A program made the translations under genes and the position numbers. A DNA stretch of 64,000 bases. It comes from Streptomyces panaciradicis. GTDB taxonomy: Bacteria > Actinomycetota > Actinomycetes > Streptomycetales > Streptomycetaceae. The stretch spans positions 117,713 through 181,712 of the forward strand of contig NZ_JAMGBF010000015.1 in NCBI RefSeq assembly GCF_023516615.1, in the 5' to 3' direction. Shown here piece by piece: positions 29,941 to 40,720 of this stretch (position 1 is its first letter; every line of letters begins with the position of its first letter). Under the pieces are notes generated by a model. The model was not told the DNA's origin. It made no database searches and saw nothing but the letters and a program-made list of their open reading frames with translations.

Positions 29941-32252
29941 GGACGCGGGGCCGGCACCTCCGGGCGCAGCCGGGCCAGCAGCCGTTCCCGCTCCTCGGCG
30001 AAGACGGGGTCGGCCTGGTAGTCGCTGTGCCCGAGGATCGGCGCGGGCAGCGGGTGGCGGGCGGTGCGGCCGTAGGCGAGGGGGTCCTTCAGCGGGGCGT
30101 GGTCGACCTCGGGGCCGCAGTCGCCGGGCAGCCGGACGGGGCCGCCGATCGGGTCGGTCAGCCGGTAGAGGTTGCGCCAGCAGTCGACCTCGTGGTGCAG
30201 GGAGCTGAGTGCGGCCGGGCCGAAGTGGGCGGGGAACCAGCGGCCGTAGAGGCGCTCCAGGGGTGAGCCGTAGGTCAGCAGGGCGACCCGCTTGCGGTCG
30301 GACGGGTTCAGCTGCCAGGCGGCCGCCGCGGCGAGCACACTGCCCTGGGAGTGGCCGGAGATGACCAGCCGGCCTCCGGTGGAGCGGGTCCAGGTGGCCA
30401 TGCGCCAGGTGAGGTCGGGCACCGCCCGCTCGGCGTAACAGGGCGGGGCGAAGGGGTGGGCGGCCCGCGGCCAGAACGTGCCGACGTCCCACAGGATGCC
30501 GATGGTGCGCCGCGCGGAGGCGTCCTTGTAGGCGCGCCGCCCCCAGGTGACGAAGAGGACGAAGCCGACGCCGATCAGCCAGGAGCCCAGTGCCTGGGCG
30601 GTCTGCGCGGTGCCGTGCACGAAGGCCTGGCCGTCGCGGGCGGCGGGGCCGGGCGCCTCGTCGGTGAAGGCGGCCCCCGCCAACGCGGCGGCGCCCAGCG
30701 CCAGGGTGGTGGCGGCGGTCACGGCGGCGATGAGGGGGCCCCGGTCGGTCAGGGTGGCCATCGCGCGCGTGGTGGCGATGGCCCGGGTGCGCGCGGCGTC
30801 CCGGCGCTCGTCCGGGTAGTCCGCCTCCACCTCGGCCAGCTCGCCGCGGCGCAGCCGCCAGGTGCCGCGTCCCAGCCAGGCGCACAGCGCCAGCAGGACG
30901 AGGAGCAGGACGGGGATGACGGAGGACTGCCAGGTCAGCAGGACGGGCGGTCCGGCGAGGGAGGCCCTGGTGCCGTCCAGCCAGTCCGAGACGCGCTGGG
31001 AGACGCCGCCCGACATCACCCCGCCCAGCGCGCAGGCCAGCATCGCGACGGCCGGTCCGGCCAGGCCCCGCATCGCCGCCCGGGGGTCGGGGTGGGTGCG
31101 GTGCAGCACCCGGGCGACGACGGCGAGGGCGACGACCAGGCCGCCCTGGGCGAGCGCGATGGATCCGAACGCGGTGCCGCCGCCCGGCAGCCGGCCCGCG
31201 GAAACCCAGCCCGGCCGCTCCCAGCCGGCGTACACGGCGGCGAGCAGCAGCAGGCCCAGCGCGGTCAGCGGCAGGCGTCGTACGAGATGCCGGTCGAGCC
31301 GCCGGTCCAGGCGGTTCTCGGTGCGACCGCGGCGGCAGACCACCCACAGGGTCACGACGGCGGTGGCGGCGAGCCCGGCGTACAGGAGCCGTCCCAGCAG
31401 GTCGAGGAGGGCCGGGCCGCCCGGTTCGCGGTCGAAGCGGGCTGCCGAGGAGGCCAGCGCCGCGGCGACCGTCAGCAGGCCGGCCGCGGTGTGGGCGGCG
31501 CGCAGCCGGGCGACGAGGCGGCGGCCGTACCAGAAGCCGGGGCGGCCCAGCGAGGTGCGGGTGCTGTCCTCCTCGGGCGCCTCGTGGTGGGAGACCGGCT
31601 GTACGGATTCGTACGCGCTCCAGGTGCGGCGCGAGAGGTACCACAGCAGGCCGGTGAGCGCCGCGGGGACCACGGCGGCGAGGGCGAGACGGCGGCCCGG
31701 GCGGCTCCACCAGCCGTCGTGGGAGACCTCCGGCGAGAGGAAGCCGAGCCAGGAGTGGCGCCCGGCGCACGCGCGGGTGCCGGCGCACTGCCAGGCCGCG
31801 AGGTCCAGGGCGACCTCGCAGGCGGCGGCGACCAGCAGCACGGTCAGGGTCAGGCCGGCGAGTCGCACGAGCAGCCCGTAGAAGCGGACCGTGCGGGCGC
31901 GTCCGAGGGCGGTGGGGCGCATCCAGTGGGCGAGGTTGACGACCATGAACGGCAGCAGCAGGAGCCACAGGGCCCGGGCGCTGTTGCCGGAGGTGAGGTT
32001 GCACCAGACGTAGGCCTCCGGGACCGGGCGGCCGCGGTAGTCCTCGGGGCGGCTCTCGGCGTCGGCGTCCTCGGCGCGGCGGAAGACGGCGGCCGTGTCG
32101 TCGCCGGTGACCCGCACCGTGCGCGGATCGCCGAGCATGTCCTGCGGAGTGGTGCCTCCCACCCCGTGGACCAGCAGTTCCAGGGCGATTCCGGATTTCC
32201 CGGCCGCGGGGCCGGCGCCTTGCGTCGAGGCGGTCTCCTGCGCGCGTTCCAC
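29910..32252 (-). CDS. Large multi-TM membrane protein with separated alpha/beta-hydrolase motifs
   Basis: 780 residues from GTG 32252; GGGGGAA upstream supports it over the GTG at 32261. The N-terminus has ELLVHGVGGTTPQ, an oxyanion-hole strand of alpha/beta hydrolases. About ten membrane segments follow, and only near the C-terminus does the nucleophile motif GHSQG appear (Ser635), then PLERLYGRWFP and a His-containing region. The two halves of a lipase-like active site are therefore about 600 residues apart, with a membrane domain inserted between. Such proteins are annotated in Streptomyces only as membrane proteins or lipase-like. Substrate unknown. Its 3' end overlaps the convergent AAA gene by 31 bp. 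Confidence 0.8.
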   Translation of the reverse strand: MERAQETASTQGAGPAAGKSGIALELLVHGVGGTTPQDMLGDPRTVRVTGDDTAAVFRRAEDADAESRPEDYRGRPVPEAYVWCNLTSGNSARALWLLLLPFMVVNLAHWMRPTALGRARTVRFYGLLVRLAGLTLTVLLVAAACEVALDLAAWQCAGTRACAGRHSWLGFLSPEVSHDGWWSRPGRRLALAAVVPAALTGLLWYLSRRTWSAYESVQPVSHHEAPEEDSTRTSLGRPGFWYGRRLVARLRAAHTAAGLLTVAAALASSAARFDREPGGPALLDLLGRLLYAGLAATAVVTLWVVCRRGRTENRLDRRLDRHLVRRLPLTALGLLLLAAVYAGWERPGWVSAGRLPGGGTAFGSIALAQGGLVVALAVVARVLHRTHPDPRAAMRGLAGPAVAMLACALGGVMSGGVSQRVSDWLDGTRASLAGPPVLLTWQSSVIPVLLLVLLALCAWLGRGTWRLRRGELAEVEADYPDERRDAARTRAIATTRAMATLTDRGPLIAAVTAATTLALGAAALAGAAFTDEAPGPAARDGQAFVHGTAQTAQALGSWLIGVGFVLFVTWGRRAYKDASARRTIGILWDVGTFWPRAAHPFAPPCYAERAVPDLTWRMATWTRSTGGRLVISGHSQGSVLAAAAAWQLNPSDRKRVALLTYGSPLERLYGRWFPAHFGPAALSSLHHEVDCWRNLYRLTDPIGGPVRLPGDCGPEVDHAPLKDPLAYGRTARHPLPAPILGHSDYQADPVFAEERERLLARLRPEVPAPRPQGESGRSSA

Positions 32253-32542
32253 TGTTCGCACTTCCCCCGTGACGAGCCGTCGGCTAGTGCCCGTGCGGCC
32301 TGAAGGTTCTCCGGTGCCACGGCGCCCTACACCTCTTCTCACCGAATCTCCCCTGTACGTGTGACAAGCGGCGGGCGGATGATGCCTGGCCGGCATGCAC
32401 GCGTCGTGACAGTCGGTGGGGCCACCGGGACCGAGGCGTGCGAGGATGGGACGTCCGCGCACCGGGGCCGGGAAGAATGTCCTTGTCGGAGAGGGTGTGC
32501 CGGGCGTGTCGGACTGCATGTGGCGAAAGGACCGGAGCGTAC

Positions 32543-33361
32543 GTGAGTGAGAATCAGAACCTCCTCGCGGAGCAGCGGCGCGCCCTGATCCTGGACGAGG
32601 TGCGGCGCCGGGGCGGGGTCCGTGTGAACGAGCTGACGCGCAAGCTCGGCGTGTCGGACATGACCGTGCGCCGCGATCTGGACGCGCTGGCCCGGCAGGG
32701 CGTGCTGGAGAAGGTGCACGGCGGCGCGGTGCCGGTGGTCGAGGCGAGCACGCACGAGCCGGGTTTCGAGGCCAAGTCGGGTCTGGAGCTGACGGCCAAG
32801 GAGGACATCGCGCGCTCGGCGGCCGAGCTGGTCGCCCCGGGCAGCGCGATCGCGCTGTCGGGCGGGACGACGACGTTCGCGCTGGCCCACCAGCTGGTCG
32901 ACGTGCCCGATCTGACCGTGGTGACCAACTCGGTGCGGGTCGCCGACGTCTTCCACGCCGCGCAGCGCAGCTCCGGCCCCCGGCAGGGTGCGGCCACGGT
33001 GGTGCTGACCGGCGGGGTGCGCACCCCGTCCGACTCGCTGGTGGGGCCGGTCGCCGACCAGGCGATCGCGGCGCTCCACTTCGACGTGCTCTTCCTCGGC
33101 GTGCACGGCATATCGGTCGAGGCCGGCCTGTCGACGCCGAACCTCGCGGAGGCCGAGACCAACCGCCGTCTGGTGCAGTCCGCACGACGGGTCGTGGTGG
33201 TCGCCGACCACACCAAGTGGGGTGTGGTGGGCCTGAGTTCGTTCGCGGCGCTGGAGCAGGTCGACACGCTGGTGACCGATGCGGGGCTGCCGGGCGAGGC
33301 CCGCGAGGAGATCGCCGATCATCTGCGGCGGCTGGTGGTGGCGGGCGAGCCGGAGGACTGA
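32543..33361 (+). CDS. DeoR/GlpR-family transcriptional regulator
   Basis: 272 residues from GTG 32543, with GGAG 5 nt upstream. The N-terminal winged HTH (RRALILDEVRRRGGVRVNELTRKLGVSDMTVRRDL) and the C-terminal sugar-phosphate-sensing DeoRC domain (SGGTTTFALA, VVLTGGVRT, FLGVHGI, VVVVADHTKWG) are complete. These regulators usually repress carbohydrate or nucleoside operons and respond to a phosphorylated sugar. No sugar operon is adjacent; the genes either side encode a membrane hydrolase and an SRPBCC protein, so its target is unclear. The 290 bp upstream contains its promoter and that of the divergent membrane protein. Confidence 0.92.
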   Translation: MSENQNLLAEQRRALILDEVRRRGGVRVNELTRKLGVSDMTVRRDLDALARQGVLEKVHGGAVPVVEASTHEPGFEAKSGLELTAKEDIARSAAELVAPGSAIALSGGTTTFALAHQLVDVPDLTVVTNSVRVADVFHAAQRSSGPRQGAATVVLTGGVRTPSDSLVGPVADQAIAALHFDVLFLGVHGISVEAGLSTPNLAEAETNRRLVQSARRVVVVADHTKWGVVGLSSFAALEQVDTLVTDAGLPGEAREEIADHLRRLVVAGEPED

Positions 33362-33458
33362 CGGCGGTGAGGTGGTGCTGACATCTGACGGGGCGCCAGT
33401 TATCGTGACGTCGCCCGCCCCGGTCAACCACCCTTAACCGTCACGGGGGTTCGCGTCC

Positions 33459-33935
33459 ATGGCCAACCGTCTGCGCCCTGTCGGGCTCGACTTCATCGCG
33501 ACCGCCCCGGTGCGGCTGGTCTTCGCACAGGAGATCTCCGCGGCGCCCGAGGCGGTCTTCCGCGCCCTCAACGACGACGTGCCGGGCTGGGCGGAGTGGT
33601 TCGCGGCCGTGTCGCACGCCCGGTCCATCGACGACGGCGCCGGGCGCGACATCCGGCTCAAGGGCGGCGGACGCTTCCGGGAGACGGTCATCGCGGCCAA
33701 GGAGGCGGAGCTGTACGCCTACCGGGTCGACGTGACCAACGCGCCGGGCGCCCGAGCCCTCGCCGAGGAGTGGCGGCTGACGCCGGCCGGGACCGGCACG
33801 CACGTGCGGTGGACCTTCGGCGCGGACGGCACGGCGCCGTTCCGGTGGGTGCTCAAGGCGGCCCGCCCCGGACTCGGCCGGGCCTTCCGGGACGCGGTGA
33901 CCAGCCTGGACCGACGGCTGGCCGAAGAGCGCTAG
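33459..33935 (+). CDS. SRPBCC-family (START-like/polyketide-cyclase) protein
   Basis: 158 residues, a soluble helix-grip fold. VFAQEISAAPEAVFRALNDDVPGWAEWF is the typical N-terminal strand and first helix, and EEWRLTPAGTGTHVRWTF gives the central strands. The long C-terminal helix ends with Arg/Glu. Such proteins bind hydrophobic ligands in the central cavity; the ligand is not predictable. ATG 33459 follows a GGGGG run. It is followed by a long repeat array before the next gene. Confidence 0.85.
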   Translation: MANRLRPVGLDFIATAPVRLVFAQEISAAPEAVFRALNDDVPGWAEWFAAVSHARSIDDGAGRDIRLKGGGRFRETVIAAKEAELYAYRVDVTNAPGARALAEEWRLTPAGTGTHVRWTFGADGTAPFRWVLKAARPGLGRAFRDAVTSLDRRLAEER

Positions 33936-33965
33936 CCGCCCGGCGGCGGGTGCCCGGGGCCGCGG

Positions 33966-34438
33966 TGCGGTGTCCGTCCTACGGCGACGCCAGCCGTCCG
34001 GCGCCGGGTTCACGGGGCTGCGGTGCGGTGTCCGTCCTACGGCGACGCCAGGCGTCCCGCGCCGGGCGCCCCGCCTCTGCGATGCGGTATCCGTGCCACA
34101 GCGGCGGCAGGCGTCCGGCGCCGGGTTCACGGGGCTGCGGTGCGGTGTCCGTCCTACGGCGACGCCAGCCGTCCGGCGCCGGGTTCACGGGGCTGCGGTG
34201 CGGTGTCCGTCTTACGGCGACGCCAGGCGTCCCGCGCCGGGCGCCCCGCCTCTGCGATGCGGTGTCCGTTCCACGGCGACGGCAGCCGTCCCGCGCCGGG
34301 CGCCCCGCCTCTGCGATGCGGTGTCCGTTCCACGGCGACGGCAGCCGTCCCGCGCCGGGCGCCCCGCCTCTGCGGTGCGCCGGTCAGCGACGCCCGGCGT
34401 CGGCGGCGCGGTCTGCGTTCTTCGTCGACGGCAGGCGT
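33966..34438. repeat. Tandem repeat array, 58-59 bp period, about seven full units plus a degenerate eighth
   Basis: Units starting TGCGGTGTCCG (or TGCGGTATCCG) begin at 33966, 34024, 34083, 34141, 34199, 34258 and 34317, so spacing alternates between 58 and 59 bp. An eighth, diverged copy starts near 34371. Within units the segments CGGCGACGCCAG, CGTCC and GCGCCGGG are conserved, and two unit types alternate (one ends GTTCACGGGGCTGC, the other GCCCCGCCTCTGC). It fills the space between the convergent SRPBCC and cysteine-synthase-like genes. Several frames stay open across it in both strands, but they encode only Arg/Pro/Gly repeats. It is not CRISPR-like: there are no unique spacers. Confidence 0.9.
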
Positions 34439-35559
34439 CAGCGCCAGACGCCCGTCGCCAGCAGGGAGTCGATCGCCGCCGTGTACGGAGCGATGTCCAG
34501 GCCCTGCTCGGCGAGCCACGCGTCCGAGTAGTACTTGTCGAGGTAGCGGTCGCCCGGGTCGCACAGCAGGGTCACCACGCTCCCCCGCCGTCCCGCGGCC
34601 ACCATCTCCGCGACGATCTTCAGCGCGCTCCACAGCCCGGTGCCCGTCGAACCGCCCGCCTTGCGGCCGATGGCGCGCTCCAGGGCCCGCACCGCGGCCA
34701 CGCTCGCGGCGTCCGGGACCTTCATCATCCGGTCGATCGCGCCGGGGACGAAGCTCGGTTCCATCCGGGGCCGGCCGATGCCCTCGATGCGGGAGCCGCA
34801 GTCGCAGGTGACGTCCGGGTCGCCGGTCGTCCAGCCGTCGAAGAAGCAGGAGTTCTCCGGGTCGGCGACACAGATGCGGGTGTCGTACTGCATGTAGTGG
34901 ACGTAGCGGGCGAGGGTCGCCGAGGTGCCGCCGGTGCCGGCCGTCGCGACGATCCACGCGGGCTCCGGGAACCGCTCCAACTCCAGCTGGCGGAAGATGG
35001 ATTCGGCGATGTTGTTGTTGCCGCGCCAGTCGGTGGCCCGCTCGGCGTAGGTGAACTGGTCCATGTAGTGGCCGCCCGTCTCGGCAGCCAGACGGGCCGA
35101 CTCCTCGTACATCTTCCGCGAGTCGTCCACGAAGTGGCACTGCCCGCCGTGGAACTCGATCAGTCGGCACTTCTCGGCGCTCGTCGTGCGCGGCATGACG
35201 GCGATGAAGGGCACGCCGATCAGCTTCGCGAAGTACGCCTCCGAGACGGCCGTCGACCCGCTGGACGCCTCGATCACCGGGCGGCCCGGCCGGATCCAGC
35301 CGTTGCACAGGCCGTAGAGGAAGAGCGAGCGGGCGAGCCGGTGCTTGAGGCTGCCGGTCGGGTGGGTCGACTCGTCCTTCAGGTACAGGTCGATGCCCCA
35401 CCTCTCGGGCAGCGGGAAGCGCAGAAGGTGGGTGTCGGCCGAGCGGTTGGCGTCGGCCTGGACCTTTCGCACGGCTTCTTTCAGCCAGTCGCGGTAGGCG
35501 GCGTCACTGTGGTCGACGTCGAGGGTCTCACCGGTCGGGGCTTGCTGAGTGGTGCTCAC
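34438..35559 (-). CDS. PLP-dependent cysteine-synthase-family protein
   Basis: 373 residues from GTG 35559, with AAGGAG 7 nt upstream (35567-35572). Fold-type II PLP enzyme: the cofactor lysine is Lys72 in [10 protein letters not shown], the substrate loop is [15 protein letters not shown], and the phosphate loop is [13 protein letters not shown] separate C-terminal region, [23 protein letters not shown], and the GRPRMEPSF and [10 protein letters not shown] segments set it apart from ordinary O-acetylserine sulfhydrylases and match the actinobacterial group that includes Rv3684/CysK2-like proteins. It probably makes or breaks cysteine or a related amino acid. The gene stands alone; the repeat array begins at its 3' end. 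Confidence 0.87.
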   Translation of the reverse strand: MSTTQQAPTGETLDVDHSDAAYRDWLKEAVRKVQADANRSADTHLLRFPLPERWGIDLYLKDESTHPTGSLKHRLARSLFLYGLCNGWIRPGRPVIEASSGSTAVSEAYFAKLIGVPFIAVMPRTTSAEKCRLIEFHGGQCHFVDDSRKMYEESARLAAETGGHYMDQFTYAERATDWRGNNNIAESIFRQLELERFPEPAWIVATAGTGGTSATLARYVHYMQYDTRICVADPENSCFFDGWTTGDPDVTCDCGSRIEGIGRPRMEPSFVPGAIDRMMKVPDAASVAAVRALERAIGRKAGGSTGTGLWSALKIVAEMVAAGRRGSVVTLLCDPGDRYLDKYYSDAWLAEQGLDIAPYTAAIDSLLATGVWR

Positions 35560-35889
35560 CACGGGGCTCCTTAAGACGTCGCGCCGACGGCGTGTCGCTC
35601 TGCCGACACACCGATCATAGACACCTTCCGCACCCGTCTCACCTGCATAAACACCACTTTGAGCAGCCCAAAGGACAAGCTGGGGGCGCGCGGGGGGCCG
35701 GGGTGGGGGCGCATTCGCGCGAGTGCTCCGAGTGCCTCGCGCCAGCGCGCCATGCGCACTGGTGCTCGACGTCGGGTGCGGGCAGACTGCAGCGAACGGG
35801 GCGGCACACTGGATCACGAAAGGCGCTGGACCCGGGCCCGCACAGGAGCCACGGACCGGCGCACCCACGCGTACGAGGGGGCATACGGC
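35560..35889. other. 330-bp intergenic region, divergent promoters
   Basis: Between the divergent cysteine-synthase-like gene and a small conserved gene. It holds the ribosome site of the former and, at 35592-35609, a GTGTCG-6-CGACAC inverted repeat that could be an operator. A run of G residues (35680-35710) and an Arg-rich open frame upstream of 35890 look non-coding. Confidence 0.5.
35592..35609. promoter_or_regulatory. GTGTCG-6-CGACAC inverted repeat
   Basis: Perfect 6+6 bp inverted repeat with a 6-bp spacer, 33 bp upstream of the cysteine-synthase-like start. Its position fits an operator of that gene; a regulator is not identifiable nearby. Confidence 0.35.
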
Positions 35890-36213
35890 ATGGCGGAGCC
35901 GGAGTTCACGGCTACGGGCGTGCGGATCGAGAAGCGGCTGCGTTCGCTCACCCGGGCCGGGCAGGTCCGGATCAGGGACGGCAGAGTGCAGTTGCTGACC
36001 AGCTACGGCAGCGAGATCGACAGCGCGCCGGTCCAGGCGGTGCGCGCCTCCAAGCCGTGGTTCGCGGCCGACGACCGGGCGCTCGCCGACCTCAACGGCA
36101 AGCGCTACACGCTCACACTCGGCGACCACGACCCCGCACCGGGCGAAGGAGGGCCGCCGGCGGCACGGCGGTTCATCGAAGCCGTACGGAGGGCCGCGGG
36201 CCGCGGGGGCTGA
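35890..36213 (+). CDS. Conserved small Streptomyces protein of unknown function
   Basis: 107 residues, soluble and basic. Not recognised. It contains [32 protein letters not shown], a segment I take to be a strand-helix repeat, and a Gly/Ala/Pro-rich C-terminus. ATG 35890 follows a strong GAGGGGG sequence 9 nt upstream, which supports the call over the Arg-rich open frame that continues upstream. It is followed after 217 bp by the RsbW-like gene. No function is proposed. Confidence 0.65.
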   Translation: MAEPEFTATGVRIEKRLRSLTRAGQVRIRDGRVQLLTSYGSEIDSAPVQAVRASKPWFAADDRALADLNGKRYTLTLGDHDPAPGEGGPPAARRFIEAVRRAAGRGG

Positions 36214-36429
36214 CCGGCCCGGCCCGATGACGCACAGCCCGTGCGGGGTGACCGCGAGTTGCACTCCCGCGCCCCTTGCGTCACGCTGGTCTCACGTCAC
36301 TCTGGGTTTACCGGCGATAACGCTGCGAACCAGCCCGCCGGGCACGACAGCAGCCGACCATCTCCGTCCGGGCCGCTGCTGCATCCGAACTCCGTGTTCT
36401 TCCGGACCTCACGTCGGGGAGTCGCAGCC

Positions 36430-36960
36430 GTGATCAGTCACCCAAGCAGGCACTGCACGGTGGAGCTCCAAGCCCTGCCGTCGCGGATCGGCCAGGTCCG
36501 CAGAATCCTTTCAGCGCAGTTGCGCTACTGGCATCTCGATCCCCTCATAGACCGGGCCGCGCTCGCCGTGACCGAACTGCTGACCAACGTCCACCGGCAT
36601 GCCCAGCCGGACAAGCAGTGCACCGTCAAGATCGAGCTTCTGCTGGACCGGCTCACGGTCTCGGTGCGCGACCACGACCCGCGCCTGCCCGAAGTGCAGG
36701 ACGTGGAACCCTCCGCCACCAGCGGGCGCGGGCTCGCCATGGTGGCCGCCGTCAGCGAGAGCTGGGGGGTACGGCCCGAGGGCGAGTCGGGCAAGGTCGT
36801 CTGGTTCACGCTGCCCGCCTCCGCCGTGACGGTGACGGCACCCAGCCGCCGCCCACGGCGTACGGCCGAGAAACCCGTACGGCGCTTCGTCGAGGCCGAG
36901 CACGCGGTGGACGGCCACAGGGCCGGGCACGCTCCCGCCCGGTCGGCCGTTGTCGGTTGA
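36430..36960 (+). CDS. RsbW/SpoIIAB-like ATP-binding (anti-sigma-type) protein
   Basis: 176 residues from GTG 36430, with GGGGAG 8-9 nt upstream. A single HATPase_c domain of the SpoIIAB/RsbW type: N box ELLTNVHRHA, G1 region VRDHDPRLPE, and G2 SGRGLAMV. No sensor or dimerisation domain is present, so it should act by binding a sigma factor or anti-sigma antagonist rather than as a classical two-component kinase. The Arg/His-rich tail (about 140-176) is variable. Streptomyces have many such proteins, mostly of unknown partner; none is encoded in this window. Confidence 0.9.
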   Translation: MISHPSRHCTVELQALPSRIGQVRRILSAQLRYWHLDPLIDRAALAVTELLTNVHRHAQPDKQCTVKIELLLDRLTVSVRDHDPRLPEVQDVEPSATSGRGLAMVAAVSESWGVRPEGESGKVVWFTLPASAVTVTAPSRRPRRTAEKPVRRFVEAEHAVDGHRAGHAPARSAVVG

Positions 36961-36980
36961 CCGGGCGGTGACGGGGGCGG

Positions 36981-39538
36981 CTACTGCGTCGCTATCGCGC
37001 GCAGTACGTCCAGGCGAGCCGCTCTGCGGGCGGGGCGCAGGCCCGCCAGAGCGCCGGCCGTCAGGCCCACCAGGGCCACGATCAGCAGGCGGGTCGGGGG
37101 GAGGGCGAAGGCGAAGCCGCTGTCGCTCGCCCCGTCCGAGGCCTTGACCAGGACCCAGCCCAGGAAGGCGCCCAGGCCCAGGCCGCCCGCCGTGCCGAAG
37201 GCCGCCACGAGGACCGACTCCCAGCGGACCATGGCCCGCAGCTGTGAGCGGGTCTGGCCGACGGCGCGCAACAGGCCCAGTTCGCGGGTGCGTTCGTGGA
37301 TCGCCAGCGTGAGGGTGTTGGCGATGCCGAGCAGCGCGATGAGCACCGCGAGGGCCAGGAGCGCGTAGACAAGGGTGAGCATCATGTCGATGCCTCCGGC
37401 CGAGGACTGCGCGTACTCCTCCCGCGTCTGGACGGCGGGGTCGCCGTAGCGGGCGGCGACCTTCTCGACCGCGGCCTTGCCCGCCTTCGTGCTCACGCCC
37501 GGACCGAAGGTGACGGCGACGAGTGTGTCGGAGTCCTGGGTGCGGTGCGGGGCCCAGGCGGCGCGGGTGATGACGTAGTCCCCGGCGAGCTCGGAGCGGC
37601 CGTAGACCGCGCGGACCGTGAAGGTCTTCCGCCGGCCGTCGGTGAAGGTGAGCCGGGTCGTGTCCCCGGGGGTGAGGTGCCGTCGGGTGGCCTCGGTGCG
37701 GGTGATCGCGATGCCGTCGGTGCCCAGGCCGGCGAGGGAACCGTCGATCCGGCCGAGGTCGAAGGTGCGTTCCAGGGCGAGGGGGTCGGTGACGGTCAGG
37801 GCGCGTCCCTCGCCGTCGACCTTCGCGACGCCGCGGCCGAGGCCCACCGCCGTGTCGACCTGGGGCAGTTGCTGGATCGCGCTGGCCAGGCGAGGACTCA
37901 GACCGCTGCCGCCCGCGCCGAAGGACGGGGTGCTGACCGCCACGTCGCCCGCGAAGGAGCGGGAGACGGTCTGGTCCATGGTCGCCTTGAGGGAAGCGGC
38001 GAAGACCGTGAACAGGGAGACGACCGCCACGCCGATCATCAGGGCGCCCGCGGTGGCGGCCGTTCGCTTGGGACTGCGCAGGGCGTTGCGGCGGGCGAGG
38101 GAGCCGGTGACGCCGCGCAGCCTGTCCACGGGGGCGCCGAGGAGCCGTACGACCTTCGTGGCGGCGACCGGGCCCAGGACGATGAAGGCGGCCAGGGCGA
38201 GGACGGCGCCGAGTCCCGCCAGCGGCAGGGAGGGTGAGGCCAGGACGCCGTAGAGGGTCGCGGCCGTGGCGAGGGCCGCCATGGCCGTGCCGGTGAGGGC
38301 TCGGGTGCGGGAGGCGCCGGAGGCGTCGACGGCCGTCTCGCGCAGGGCCGCCAACGGGGCGATGCGGCCCGCCCGGAGAGCCGGCAGGAGGGCGGAGGCC
38401 AGACAGACGGTGATGCCGACGGCGAGCGGGACCGCCAGGGACGGGGTCTTGATGACCAAGTCGCCGTCGGGGAAGGGGAATCCGATCGCCGGGAAGAGGG
38501 CCTGCAGGCCGGCCGCCATGCCGATGCCGCCCGCGAGGCCGGCGGCGGACGCGGTCACGGCGACCGCCGTGGCCTCGATGAGGGTGGTGGCGGTGATCTG
38601 GCGGCGGGAGGCGCCCAGGGCCCGCAACAGGGCGTTCTCGCGGGTGCGTTGGGCCACGACGATCGCGAAGGTGTTGTGGATGGAGAAGGTCGCCACGAGG
38701 AGGGCGATGCCGGAGAAGACCAGGAGGAAGGTGGTGAAGAGGGTCAGGAACTGGCTGGAGACCATGTCCGTGTTCTCCTGGGCCGACTCCTGGCCGGTGA
38801 TCGCCTCCACTCCCTTGGGGAGTACGGACGTCAGGCGGGCGACCAGGTCGCGCTGACCGGTGCCCGGGGTCGCCCGGACCTTGATGCTCGCCGCCTCGCC
38901 GGGGCGGGCGGTGAGGTACTTCTCGGCGTCCGCGCGCGTCATGCCGGTGAAGGTCACCTGGGCCATGCCGTCCTGGCCCGCGAACGTCGCGAGGCCCACG
39001 ACGGTCACCCGGACCGGGTCGGGGGTGCGCAGAGTGGTCGTGTCGCCGATCTTCAGGTGGCCCTTGGCGGCGGTGCCCCGGTTGATCACCACTTCGCCGG
39101 AGCTCCGCGGTGCCCGGCCCTCGGCGAGGCGGTAGGGGTTGAGTTCGGGGTCGGCGATCCAGTTGCCGGCGAGGGTGGGCGGTCCTTTCCCGCCGATCGC
39201 CTTGCCGTTCTTGCCGACGAGTTGGCCGGCGCCCTCGATGTCGGGTTCGGCGGCCGCGACGCCCGGCACCTTCTCGATCGTGTCCGCGAGCGTCGCGGGA
39301 ACCGGTTGCCGGGTGCCCTGGCTCTCGCCGGGGGTGGTGATGGCGTCGGCGCTGCGGACGACGGCGTCCGTGCCGGCGGCCGCGCGTCCGAACATGGTGT
39401 CGAAGCCGGCGCGCAGCGTGTCACCCATGACGAGGGTGCCGGCCAGGAACGCGACGCCGAGGAAGACGGCCAGAAAGGTGCCGGCGAAGCGGCGTTTGTG
39501 GGCGCGCAGGGAGGACGCGCTCAGGCGTACGGCGGCGT

Positions 39539-39542
<4 letters not shown>
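36981..39542 (-). CDS. FtsX-type ABC transporter permease (MacB-like)
   Basis: 853 residues from GTG 39542. Begins with the usual RLSASSLRAHKRRFAGTFLAV membrane segment, then a large extracytoplasmic domain (about 50-270) and two sets of FtsX membrane segments, with a second periplasmic-type domain between them. Residues such as NTLTLAIHERTRELGLLRAVG and NTFAIVVAQRTRENALLRALG are the paired FtsX motifs. Together with the ATPase it forms a putative lipoprotein- or drug-type exporter. The start overlaps the ATPase stop by 4 nt (GTGA). Cargo unknown. Confidence 0.92.
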
Positions 39543-40284
<742 letters not shown>

Positions 40285-40288
<4 letters not shown>

Positions 40289-40572
40289 GCCGCACCGCCC
40301 TTGGTGCGGCCGAACTGCTCGTCCAGGACGGACAGCCGGCGCCAGTACTCGTCCTCGTCGATCTCGCCGGAGGCGAAGCGGCGGCCGAGCACCGCGAGGG
40401 GTGAGTCGCCGGAGGGCCGCGGGTCGTCCATCGGACGCCAGGGGCCGCGGCGGCCGCGCCATACGGTGCGGCGCAGGAAGCCGGCGACGCCGATCACGAC
40501 GGCCGCCCAGATCAGCGGGAAGAACAGGATCCAGGGGCCGGGGCCGCCGTGCCAGTCTGCGAGGGTCTGCAT
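40285..40572 (-). CDS. Small SHOCT-domain membrane protein
   Basis: 95 residues. An N-terminal hydrophobic segment (WILFFPLIWAAVVIGVAGFL) is followed by a basic stretch and the SHOCT motif LGRRFASGEIDEDEYWRRL. ATG 40572 is preferred over ATG 40581 because AGGAG (40582-40586) would otherwise abut the start. Probably an oligomerising accessory protein of the ABC exporter downstream, with which it overlaps by 4 nt. Such SHOCT proteins are commonly the first gene of similar transporter operons. Confidence 0.82.
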
Positions 40573-40720
40573 CTCGGTCATCTCCTGAGGGGTCGCCGTC
40601 GGTGATGTCTCGAGATTCGCGCCGGAAGGGGGTCCGGGTCGTCGTACGGCCAGCGGCAGTGCGGATACCTCCCGGGGAGTACCGGCGGGCCCCCGGGCTG
40701 CTCCCCTCACCTCTGGAATT

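Noticed and set aside
27505..32252. Type VII secretion locus around the EccA-like ATPase
   Set aside because: No EccB, EccC, EccD, mycosin or WXG100 genes are present in the window.
33966..34438. CRISPR array
   Set aside because: Units are directly adjacent with no unique spacers of constant length, and no cas genes are in the window.
33970..35574. Large plus-strand open frame starting in the 58-bp repeats and running through the cysteine-synthase gene
   Set aside because: It encodes only repeat-derived Arg/Pro text and then the antisense of a well-conserved PLP enzyme.
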